Below the pieces are notes generated by a model that had not been told where the DNA came from, ran no database searches, and saw nothing but the letters and a program-made list of their open reading frames with translations. Below are positions 48,811-57,251 of a stretch of DNA of 64,000 nt, piece after piece (position 1 is the stretch's first letter; each line of letters begins with the position of its first letter). The position numbers and the translations under genes were made by a program. The DNA comes from Saprospiraceae bacterium (GTDB lineage Bacteria > Bacteroidota > Bacteroidia > Chitinophagales > Saprospiraceae), in the NCBI GenBank assembly GCA_016716335.1, contig JADJWN010000013.1, forward strand, positions 1-64,000. The letters are read 5' to 3'.

Positions 48811-50440
48811 AAAATCCCGAAGGGATTGAATGGTTATAGAAAATGAATGATTGGGGTATGTGCGACCCCGTAGGGGTCGTATCACCAACGCCAACATGAT
48901 TTCTATAAACATTTGACCTCTTCGAGGTCGTTTTTTTTGAAAATATACTATTGATATAAACATACAATCTATTGAGGATTGTTTTGGTATGATTGCCAAT
49001 AAATCCCGAAGGGATTTGATATTTATAGAAAAGAATGGTTCGAATATGTGCGACCCCGAAGGGGTCGTATTTCTCTCGCAAACGTTTTTTCTATAAACAT
49101 TTGACCTCTTTGAGGTCGTTTTTTTTGGAATTACAATATCGTTATTAAGATTTGATCGGTTAAGGCCAAATTGGAGAATGTTCGGAAAAAATCCAGAAGG
49201 GATAGAATGGTTATAGAAAAAGGTTAGGTGCGACCCCGTAGGGGTCGTATTGTTTACGATGTCCAAATTGCTATAAATATTTGACCTTTTCAAGGTCGAT
49301 TGGGTGTGTTTCGGAAAAAATCCCAAAGGGATTTGATGTTTATAGAAAAAGAATGGTTCGAATAGGTGCGACCCCGTAGGGGTCGTATTATCAACACCAA
49401 CATGATTTCTATAAACATTTGACCTCTTCGAGGTCGTTTTTTTTGAAATTACAATATCGTTATTAAGATTTGATCGTTTAAGGCCAAATTGGAGAATGTT
49501 AGGAAAAAATCCAGAAGGGATTGAATGGTTATAGAAAATGAATGATTGGGGTATGTGCGACCCCGTAGGGGTCGTATCACCAACGCCAACATGATTTCTA
49601 TAAACATTTGACCTCTTCGAGGTCGTTTTTTTTGAAATTACAATATCGTTATTAAGATTTGATCGTTTAAGGCCAAATTGGAGAATGTTCGAAAAAAATC
49701 CAGAAGGGATTGAATGGTTATAGAAAAAGGTTAGGTGCGACCCCGTAGGGGTCGTATTGTTTACGATGTCCAAATTGCTATAAATATTTGACCTTTTCAA
49801 GGTCGATTGGGTGTGTTTCGGAAAAATCCCAAAGGGATTGATGTTTATAGAAAAGAATGGTTCGATTAGGTGCGACCCCGTAGGGTCGATTATCAACACC
49901 AACATGATTTCTATAAACATTTGACCTCTTCGAGGTCGTTTTTTGAAATTACAATATCGTTATTAAGATTTGATCGTTTAAGGCCAAATTGGAGAATGTT
50001 AGAAAAATCCAGAAGGGATTGAATGGTTATCGAAAATGAATGATTGGGGTATGTACGACCCCTAGGGGTCGTATCACCAACGCCAACATGATTCTATAAA
50101 ACATTTGACCTCTTCGAGGTCGTGTTTTTGAAAATTACAATATCGTTATTAAGATTTGATCGTTTAAGGCCAAATTGGAGAATGTTCGAAAAAAATCCAG
50201 AAGGGATTGAATGGTTATAGAAAAAGGTTAGGTGCGACCCCGTAGGGGTCGTATTGTTTACGATGTCCAAATTGCTATAAATATTTGACCTTTTCAAGGT
50301 CGATTGGGTGTGTTTCGGAAAAAATCCCAAAGGGATTTGATGTTTATAGAAAAAGAATGGTTCGAATAGGTGCGACCCAGTAGGGGTCGTATTATAAACA
50401 CCAACATGATTTCTATAAACATTTGACCTCTTCGAGGTCT
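48811..50440. repeat. REP-like palindrome array of about ten three-part units
   Basis: Each unit is P1 (AATCCCGAAGGGATT or AATCCAGAAGGGATT), then TTATAGAAA, then P2 (GCGACCCCGTAGGGGTCGTA), then TTTCTATAAA, then P3 (TGACCTCTTCGAGGTCG) and usually a run of 6-8 Ts. TTATAGAAA and TTTCTATAA are inverted, so the unit is symmetric about P2. P2 copies begin near 48862, 49050, 49230, 49368, 49557, 49737, 49872, 50055, 50234 and 50372. Units alternate between long and short spacers, and a higher-order block of about 500 bp repeats from 49191, 49698 and 50195. Copies between 49800 and 50100 show many one-base deletions. No promoter for hsdM could be told apart within it. Long minus-strand ORFs here are repeat artefacts. 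Confidence 0.9.
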
Positions 50441-50442
50441 GA

Positions 50443-50904
50443 TTATTCAATCCATTCAAATAAATATTCATCTTTATGTTCAATTTGAAATTTGGTTAAT
50501 AAATCCTTGTATTCTTCTTTAAATGCTTGTTTTCTATGATGTTCTTTTTGTTTGTTTATATATGAAATCACATTATCCAATGCCGAATGACTGTAAGAAA
50601 ATGCCCCATATCCTTCCTGCCATTGAAATTTGAGTTTTGAAAACTTCTTTTCATTAATAAACTCATTGGAAGACTTTTTAATCTCTCTTACCAAATCTGA
50701 CAAACAACAATTTGGTTTCATTCCTATTAGAAAATGGATATGGTCAGGCATTCCATTGATTGCAAGCATTTTTTGCTCTTTGTTTTTAACAATTCCGGAA
50801 ATGTATTTGTATAATTCTTCCTCCCAAGACTGATGAATCAGACTATCCCTGCCTTTCACGGCAAATACAACTTGAATATAGATTTGTGAAAATGTTCCTG
50901 GCAT
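50443..50904 (-). CDS. tnpA: IS200/IS605-type Y1 (HUH) transposase, RAYT-like
   Basis: This 153-residue single-domain transposase has the HUH metal site in PDHIHFLIGM (His55, His57) and the catalytic Tyr115 in VISYINKQKEHH. It opens with the usual TFSQIYIQVVFAVKGR. The stop lies a few bases from a P3 palindrome, and a P1-P2-P3 unit starts 17 bp before the ATG, so the gene is flanked by members of the repeat family. That is the arrangement of REP-associated tyrosine transposases, which cut and join single-stranded DNA at hairpins. No tnpB or recognisable full IS ends are seen. Confidence 0.9.
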   Translation of the reverse strand: MPGTFSQIYIQVVFAVKGRDSLIHQSWEEELYKYISGIVKNKEQKMLAINGMPDHIHFLIGMKPNCCLSDLVREIKKSSNEFINEKKFSKLKFQWQEGYGAFSYSHSALDNVISYINKQKEHHRKQAFKEEYKDLLTKFQIEHKDEYLFEWIE

Positions 50905-50920
50905 ACATCAATTATTTAAA

Positions 50921-51088
50921 AATCCCGAAGGGATTAAATGCTTATAGAAAAAGAATGTTGAGGATTGGTGCGACCCCTTAGGGGTCGTATCATCATCGCG
51001 AATGTGATTTCTATAAACATTAGACCTCTTCGAGGTCGTATATTTTGAATTTGCATTATCGCTATAAACATTTGACCCTTTCAGGGTC
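50921..51088. repeat. REP unit upstream of the transposase gene
   Basis: P1 at about 50923-50937, TTATAGAAA, P2 variant GCGACCCCTTAGGGGTCGTA from 50970, TTTCTATAAAC, P3 near 51025, then a second half unit GACCCTTTCAGGGTC at 51074-51088. It lies between tnpA and fic. Confidence 0.85.
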
Positions 51089-51111
51089 TTTGATATTGTG
51101 TCTTTCATTAT

Positions 51112-51900
51112 TTATCCTTTGTAGTTAATAGCGTTGGGTAGCATTTGTATAAAAGGCAAAGCCTCTTTGTAATTCAATTCTTCATAATCCATGCCTAAAC
51201 ACCTTATGTTGTTATAGTATGTTTGATGATAGTCGTAATAGTATCTCTCCGACTGCACAAACCAGGCATTGTTGCCCAGCTTTTGAGCAAGAAACCACTT
51301 TTCTATAAGCCTTGCCGTTCGTCCGTTTCCGTCATCAAAAGGATGAATTTTTACAAAAACCAAATGAATCATTGCAGCATAAAAAAGAGATTCTTCAAAA
51401 GATAAATCTGACTTTAGCAAAACTTCCAAATCATCATATAATCGTTGCATTTCTGATTTTACTTTATCAGGAGTGGCCGCCACGTATTCAATCTTTCCAT
51501 CTTTGGTTATCACATACATATTGCTGCTTCTAACTTTACCTTGTTGTGGCTTTTTCAGTATGTGTTTGGTTATTTGAGCATGAGCCAACTCAATGTTTTT
51601 GGCATTCAAAGTATTTTTTTGAGCAAATAAATAGGCATCATACAAATCATCAATTTTTCGGGTATAGTCAGGTTGGTATTCAATTCCGAAGCGTTTGTGT
51701 TTGATGTATGAATCAAGTTCAACGGGTTCACCTTCAATTTTGGAAGAAAAAACGGCTGAAACAGAAGTGTAAAAACTAAAATTATCAATGCTTAACTCAC
51801 TATCGTTTAAGGCATAAAAATCATTTTTCAAAGCCGGATCAATGCTCTTTTTAAAAGACTCCAACAAATCTGTCGGTATGATTTTTAAATCCATATTCAT
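51112..51900 (-). CDS. Fic family protein (class II, with its own inhibitory helix)
   Basis: The 262-residue protein has the Fic active-site loop HPFDDGNGRTAR at 186-197, with the catalytic His and the phosphate-binding Gly-Asn-Gly-Arg all present. The N-terminal SSKIEG at 52-57 matches the S-x3-E-G inhibitory helix motif, so the protein can hold itself inactive. Active Fic proteins transfer AMP or similar groups to Ser, Thr or Tyr of a target. Its ATG overlaps the hsdR stop in TAATG, so it is translationally coupled to hsdR. Fic genes in type I restriction loci are known, but their role there is not settled. Confidence 0.92.
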   Translation of the reverse strand: MNMDLKIIPTDLLESFKKSIDPALKNDFYALNDSELSIDNFSFYTSVSAVFSSKIEGEPVELDSYIKHKRFGIEYQPDYTRKIDDLYDAYLFAQKNTLNAKNIELAHAQITKHILKKPQQGKVRSSNMYVITKDGKIEYVAATPDKVKSEMQRLYDDLEVLLKSDLSFEESLFYAAMIHLVFVKIHPFDDGNGRTARLIEKWFLAQKLGNNAWFVQSERYYYDYHQTYYNNIRCLGMDYEELNYKEALPFIQMLPNAINYKG

Positions 51901-54508
51901 TACGCTACTTTATACAATTCATTTTCCAATTCTTTAATGGCTTTTTCGTATTCCTCACGACTGCCAAAGGCTTTAATGATTTCTGTTACTGAACCAATCT
52001 CATTGATGGGCGGAATAGTCAGGATTTGAATGTTCTCAATGTTTTCAATGCCTTGGTCAGCGTATTTGTCAAGTAACGCCTCTAATACTTTTCGGGCTTG
52101 CTCGCCATACTTGGTAAAATAGTTGCGTTTCTTCACGTTGTTTGCCCGTTCTTTTCTTGTCAATGGTGGTTGGTCATACGCCACGTGGCAGATTAAATCA
52201 AACAAATCCACTCCCGCCTGCCTGCCGTTTAATAATCCTTTTTCTTTTTGTGATTTGAGCCATTCTCTACCTCTTCCTGTTTTGAAGTATTCCTCTCGTT
52301 TGATTGCTTCCTCACGAGTTGAAAAGATTTCATAATGAATAAGTTCTTCTGCTTTGTGAACTTTTGTCCATTCAGAACCAAATCCATTTCGGTGTTCTTC
52401 CCATCCTCTCTTTAAATCTTGAGTATGTCCCTTATATAGGGTTCCATCTTTACATTCAATTACATAAGTATAAAATTTCCCTTCTTTAAAGGCGGGCAGG
52501 TGTTTGTCAACGGCTTCATACAAGGCTTCCACCATAACACCTAGTTCCTTCAATTCGGCAATGATGGCTTCTTTGCGGTCGGAACCTTTCCACTTTTTCA
52601 GAAAATCATCTAAGGAAGCAAACTGCTCTTTGATGATTTCTTTGGTGTGGTCTTTCAAGCTGGTGGTGATGGGTTTGCCGTGTTGGTCGAAATACAACTC
52701 ACGGCTAATCAAAACTGAAACATCCACCCCATTGACATATACTTTTTGTCTGGGCTCATTGACTACTGATGGTGGAATTTCAGGTTCAGGATAACGAATT
52801 TCAGGTGGAGTGATGTCAATTCCCGCCAAAAGGGCGGACAGGTCTTCACCCGATTCAATGTCAATAATTGGTTCGGTGCTTTCTTCTTCTTCATCTACAA
52901 CGCCGCCTAAGTCGGTATCTTCTGTAACTGGTTTTATTCGGATGGGGTCACCATCAAATTGTGGGTCGGCAAAAAGGTCTGTTGCATTTCTGAAATCCAA
53001 AATGGTGAAATACAGTTTGCCGTATTCTTCATTGATGCGTGTTCCTCTACCAATGATTTGCTTGAACTTGGTCATGGAGTTGATATTGCTGTCCAATACA
53101 ATCACTTTGCAGGTTTGAGCATCTACACCTGTGGTCATCAATTCAGAAGTGGTGGCTATGACCGGGTATTTTTCTTCGGGATTGATAAAGTTGTCCAACT
53201 CTCGTTTGCCCTCGTCATTGTCGCCTGTAATCTGCATTACATATTTGTAGTTTTCTGCCACCAAATCAGCATTGTGTCGGGCTAATGCGGTTCGCATGCG
53301 TTCAGCGTGGTCAATGTCCACACAAAACACTATCGTTTTAGCAAAGCGGTCGTAACCTTTCAAAAATTCGGTTACTTTTTTGGCAACCAAATCGGTTCGC
53401 TCTTCAATTACCAGATTTTTGTCAAAGTCCTTGCGGTTGTAAATGCGGTCTTCTACCAGGTTGCCGTCTTTATCGGTTTTGCCTTGTTCGGGTCGCCAAC
53501 CTTCGGCATCCACATTCAAAGCAATTCGCACTACACGATAAGGAGCCAGGAAACCATCGTCAATTCCTTGTTTGAGTGAATAGGTATAAACAGGGTCGCC
53601 AAAATATTCAATGTTAGAAACCTCATTGGTCTCTTTGGGTGTGGCGGTCAAACCAATATGCGTAGCATTTTGGAAATATGTCAAAATCTCACGCCAGGCA
53701 CTATCTTCTTTGGCACTTCCTCTGTGGCACTCGTCAATGACTATCAGGTCGAAAAAATCTCTTGAAAACTGTTTGTAAACATTGGCTGCTTCGTCCGTTC
53801 CCGAAAGTCCTTGATACAATGCCAAATAAATTTCAAAGCTTTTGTCAATTTGCCTGTGTTTTACTACCGTCATTTTATCCTTAAAGTGTTTGAAGTCGCC
53901 TCTGCGTGTCTGATCAATCAATGCGTTTCGGTCGGCTAAAAAAAGAATGCGTTTTTTTGCTCCGCTTTTCCAAAGTCGGTGAATGATTTGAAAAGCCGTA
54001 TAGGTTTTTCCTGTGCCTGTTGCCATTACAAGAGAATCCGCTTTTGACCCTTGGCAATGGCTTCAACGGTTCTGTTTACAGCAATCTGTTGGTAGTACCT
54101 TGGTTTACGGTTTGTTCCATCAAAGTAATAATCTTGAGCAACAATTCTCTCAGCTTCGGGAGTTTCAATGCCTTTGTACTTTTTGTATTTCTGCCAAAGT
54201 TGTTCAGGAGTAGGGAAGTCATCTAAACCGATTTCAGTTTCAATGTTTCCCCGCCCGTCCGGCAGGCAGGCGTCTGTTGCTGTCCGGTCGTGATTGATGG
54301 CAATGGGAATATTCGGTTTGTAATACAGAATATAGTCCGCTCTTTTTCTTGTTCCCCTTGCAGTGATTTTTCCTCTAACGTAAATTTTACCATCGGTAAA
54401 AGAAACTTCCTCCAGAATTTGTAAGTGCTTATCCCAACCAGCTTTTTCCAAAGCAGGTGTAATAAACTTGGTGCAAATATCTCTTTCGGATAGTGTCTTT
54501 TTATTCAT
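51900..54508 (-). CDS. hsdR: Type I restriction subunit HsdR with an inserted GIY-YIG domain, a nuclease-region deletion and a one-base frameshift
   Basis: The start [20 protein letters not shown] at 54508 opens the N-terminal nuclease domain. It reads [16 protein letters not shown] and then jumps to [17 protein letters not shown], lacking about 35-40 residues where relatives have the catalytic E-x-K. After QKRILL the frame stops; one missing G (a C on the plus strand at about 54029) separates it from [12 protein letters not shown], the Walker A of the helicase. The second frame has 708 residues: DECH at 98-101, TATP near 127, QIIGRGTR near 323, a GIY-YIG domain at 517-596 and then the normal C-terminus [18 protein letters not shown]. 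Micro-palindromes mark each altered site. Even with the frameshift repaired, the original nuclease looks dead. It is coupled to fic. Confidence 0.9.
52214..52229. repeat. GC-rich micro-element at the 3' edge of the GIY-YIG insert
   Basis: CCCGCCTGCCTGCCGT on the plus strand, encoding NGRQAG in HsdR. It is similar to the inverse of the element at 52491. Confidence 0.6.
52239..52478 (-). other. GIY-YIG nuclease-like domain embedded in hsdR
   Basis: About 80 codons, [20 protein letters not shown] onward through [18 protein letters not shown], match small GIY-YIG proteins of the YhbQ type: Tyr of GIY (YTYV), Tyr of YIG (LYKG) and the REEYFK Glu are present. At the usual catalytic Arg (DL-x-x-R-L) the sequence is DLKRGW, so that Arg is shifted or lost. 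The domain is flanked by GC-rich micro-palindromes at 52214 and 52491 and keeps the hsdR frame on both sides. Confidence 0.85.
52491..52501. repeat. GC-rich micro-element at the 5' edge of the GIY-YIG insert
   Basis: GGCGGGCAGGT on the plus strand, encoding HLPAF in HsdR, roughly inverted relative to the element at 52214. Confidence 0.55.
52822..52844. repeat. GC-rich micro-palindrome inside hsdR
   Basis: CCCGCC-AAAA-GGGCGG followed by ACAGGTC encodes DLSALLAG in HsdR. The same words (CCCGCCAAAGGACGG and ACAGGTCCGC) occur in the tandem repeats at 22.7 kb. Confidence 0.65.
54250..54271. repeat. GC-rich micro-palindrome at the hsdR nuclease deletion
   Basis: CCCGCCCGTCC followed by GGCAGGCAGGC on the plus strand encodes ACLPDGRG. 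It lies about 20 bp from the point where the HsdR nuclease domain loses its catalytic segment. Confidence 0.65.
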
Positions 54509-54674
54509 TAAATCATCATATGACCTGCTAAAATACAAATTATTCTTTAGCTACATACAATTCAGTCTAACAGTAGAGGCTTGCAGGTATATACTCTATA
54601 TTGCAATTTCAGGTAATTACAGCGTTTGAATAAAATTTATTTGTATGGATTCAACACATACGAATGCTGTAACT

Positions 54675-55025
54675 CTACCCTCCGGCTTTTTTGGCTTGTT
54701 TGTAACCTTTTTCAAGGAGGATGGTCAGTACTTTGTCTCTGTGGTTGCCCTGAATCAGGATTTCTCCGTCCTTTACAGTGCCTCCCACGCCACATTTGTT
54801 TTTCAGCATTTTGCCCAGTTCTTCCAGCACTTCCTCAGGCCCGGCGAATCCTTTGATCAGAGTCACTTCTTTTCCGCCTCTGGATTTTCTGTCTAAATGG
54901 ATTCTCAGAGGCACAGAAGCAGGGTTAAAACCTGAATTTTTATCTGAAGGTTCTTCAGGTGCATTTTCAGGGTTACCCAATTTACGGAAGTCATCCCAGC
55001 TGAGAGTGGTATCTTTTTTGGACAT
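54675..55025 (-). CDS. yciH: SUI1/eIF1-like translation factor (YciH)
   Basis: The 116-residue protein has an unstructured N-terminal 40 residues and a SUI1 domain: [38 protein letters not shown] and [20 protein letters not shown], which is the eIF1 fold and RNA-facing loop. In bacteria YciH is thought to modulate start-codon selection at the 30S subunit. It is 3 bp downstream of the serine hydrolase gene on the same strand, so they may share a transcript. Confidence 0.93.
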   Translation of the reverse strand: MSKKDTTLSWDDFRKLGNPENAPEEPSDKNSGFNPASVPLRIHLDRKSRGGKEVTLIKGFAGPEEVLEELGKMLKNKCGVGGTVKDGEILIQGNHRDKVLTILLEKGYKQAKKAGG

Positions 55026-55028
55026 AAT

Positions 55029-56135
55029 TCAGGATTTATAAGCTTTGCGTTTCCAGTTGTAATTGATCATTCTGAGTATCTGAATTCCCAGGTCTTCGGT
55101 GCCGATCGAAGAGTTGGCAAAAATTACCACGGCAGTACGGGTATCAGGCACCATGGCGACAAATGAAGTATGCCCGGAAGTCTTGCCACTGTGGGAGTAA
55201 ATGCGGTAATTTTTCAGGTCCAGAATCTGCCAGCCTTTGAAGATATTGGTGCTTTCTTCATAATCTGCTTCGGATTGCCATTGATTAAAATCGTAGTCAA
55301 GGACATAGGCAGGATATACTGACATAATGGCTTTGAGAAAAACCAGCATATCCTGGAGTGAGATTTTTAATCCCTCAGACGCCTTAAAACTTTCAAATTC
55401 CCAGGGTTGGGTCTCTTTACCTGCTCTGTCATAGCCGATGGTTACCAGGTTTTTCTTTCTTTCCGGAAAGTCAATAAAGCTTTGAGCCATACCCAAAGGT
55501 TTAAAAATCCAGCTATCCATCAGATCCCCCAGATTACTGCCGGTGGCTTCTTCAATTATCACCTCCAGTAAGGCGTAGTTGGTATGAGCATAGGTGAAAG
55601 CCTTCTTTTCCGGTATAAAATCCCGATAAAAACTGAGTAAATGCTCCGTATTATAATGTGCATAGGGATTCTGTACTTCTTTTTCCTGCTTACCAAACCA
55701 GTCGGGCCTGCGAGGCATTCCGGATTGATGATTGATCAGATCTGCGATGGTAATATCCGCACATCTCGGATTGATGTAGGTCTCCGGAATGTAATCATTG
55801 ATTTTATCTGTATAGCGCAGTTTTTTTTGTTGTACCAGAATATCCGTAAGCAAAGCAGTGAATATCTTGGTTGAGCTTCCTGCCTCGAATACATCTGTAT
55901 CTGTCAGTATGCTTTTGGTGCTTTTTTGTTTTTTACCGAAGGAGAATGTGTAGGTGGAATCTCCGTCAATGATACCAATAATAAAACCGGGCGTCTTTTT
56001 GTATGAAATTTCGGTATCATGGATAATGATTTTTTCAATTTCTGTCCTTAAAAGATCGGCCTGAGACAGTGCTGCTTGCTCCGATATCAGGATGGATAAA
56101 ACAGTGAAAAATAATATCCTCAGATTTTGAATCAT
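55029..56135 (-). CDS. Serine hydrolase, class C beta-lactamase fold
   Basis: The 368-residue protein has a signal peptide (about residues 1-25) and the beta-lactamase/DD-peptidase fold. The catalytic S-x2-K is in EAGSSTKIFTAL, and the third motif is HSGKTSGHTS. The second motif, usually Y-x-N, reads FTYAHTNYALLE, so the Asn at the third place is His. Such proteins are periplasmic or surface peptidases or esterases, and substrate cannot be assigned. It precedes yciH by 3 bp. Confidence 0.85.
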   Translation of the reverse strand: MIQNLRILFFTVLSILISEQAALSQADLLRTEIEKIIIHDTEISYKKTPGFIIGIIDGDSTYTFSFGKKQKSTKSILTDTDVFEAGSSTKIFTALLTDILVQQKKLRYTDKINDYIPETYINPRCADITIADLINHQSGMPRRPDWFGKQEKEVQNPYAHYNTEHLLSFYRDFIPEKKAFTYAHTNYALLEVIIEEATGSNLGDLMDSWIFKPLGMAQSFIDFPERKKNLVTIGYDRAGKETQPWEFESFKASEGLKISLQDMLVFLKAIMSVYPAYVLDYDFNQWQSEADYEESTNIFKGWQILDLKNYRIYSHSGKTSGHTSFVAMVPDTRTAVVIFANSSIGTEDLGIQILRMINYNWKRKAYKS

Positions 56136-56148
56136 TCAATGCAAACCT

Positions 56149-57101
56149 TCAGTTTTTTCCTGCAAATCTCCTGTCCGTCAGCGCATGCAGAAAAGCCTCA
56201 AGGTCCTGCTTTTCTTCTTCTGTCAGGCCTAATGGTTTCACAAGCAGACTGTCTATATTGACAGGATGTGAGACAAATTTATAGGATTGTCATAATAGTC
56301 AATGACTTCTCTCAGGGTTTTCATACTTCCGTCGTGCATATATGGTGCAGTGACGGCTACATTACGCAATCCGGGCACTTTAAATTTCCCCAAATCTTCA
56401 GGTTTTTTGGTTACTTCAAATCTGCCTTTGTCCAATCTTGTCTTTTCGTCATACAAACCAATATTTCTAAACTCATCCCCTGTAAAGTCAGGACTGAAAT
56501 GACAATCAAAGCATTTAGCCTTTGAGCTCATAAAAACCTCTCTGCCCCTTATCTGACTGGCTGTCATGGCAGATTCATTTCCGTTCATGTAGTCATCAAA
56601 AGGAGTATCAGAAGTCTCAAGACTCTCTTCAAATGCGGCTATGGCTCTGGCAATATTCTCCGGTGTAGCGGCTTCCTTGTATATTTTTTTAAAATAGAGG
56701 CTGTATCGCGGATGTTGATTCAATCGGTTGGCAACCTCCTGAATGCTTATATTCATTTCAGCTGGATCCTCAATCGGGAATCGTACCTGATGCACCAGGT
56801 CGTTGGCCCGGCCATCAAAAAACATGAGATCCCTGGCAGCCATATTCATTACGGAGGGTGCATTTCTTCTGCCGAGGGCACCTTTTACTCCCGGGCTTAT
56901 AGCTACCGTATCGGCAAATGCAAAATCAGGCTTATGACAGGAAGCACAACTGATTGTGGTATCTGCCGACAATAATGGTTCAAAAAAAAGCAATTCACCA
57001 AGTTCAGTCTCATTTCGCGGTTCCTTTACAGGGTCAGAAACCATGGATACCAACACAGTAATGCTGACAATGAGCAAAAAAAAGTTTAGATTTTTAGTCA
57101 T
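56149..57101 (-). CDS. Di-haem cytochrome-c peroxidase, one-base frameshift near the C-terminus
   Basis: From the ATG at 57099-57101 (MTKNLNFFLL) the protein has a signal anchor and two haem-binding CxxCH motifs, SCASCHKPDFAF and KCFDCHFSPDF, as in the MauG/CcpA family that reduces hydrogen peroxide in the periplasm with electrons from cytochrome c. The frame reaches a stop at 56253. One more T in the AAATTT at 56275-56280 would continue it as FVSHPVNIDSLLVKPLGLTE through FLHALTDRRFAGKN to a stop at 56149, the normal C-terminus. The repaired protein has about 317 residues. The in-frame ATG at 57137 lies upstream of the promoter -7 box and is rejected. Confidence 0.87.
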
Positions 57102-57121
57102 ACTTTTCTTAAAAGTCTGTG

Positions 57122-57153
57122 CAAAGTTAATCAACAATAATGCCTGAATACAA
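57122..57153 (-). promoter_or_regulatory. Candidate promoter of the peroxidase gene
   Basis: On the minus strand TTG (57151-57153), a 21-base spacer and TAACTTTG (57122-57129) fit the Bacteroidota consensus. The start site would be near 57116, some 15 bases before the ATG. Confidence 0.5.
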
Positions 57154-57251
57154 TGACGAAGATCAATTGAGAATATTTTAACAGGATTTGGTCTTAAAAC
57201 CTGATTTTAGAAACCAATTCTCGCTGTCAATGTTATTTCAAAAAAAAAAAG

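Noticed and set aside
48793..49920. Minus-strand ORF of 375 codons across the REP array, and smaller ones at 50094-50483 and 50908-51108
   Set aside because: They are translations of the palindromic units (repeated KRSNVYRNHVG and TTPTGSH words), and their codons follow the repeat rather than protein constraints.
48811..51088. CRISPR array
   Set aside because: Units are palindromic and vary in spacing, the between-unit DNA is itself repeated and no cas gene is present.
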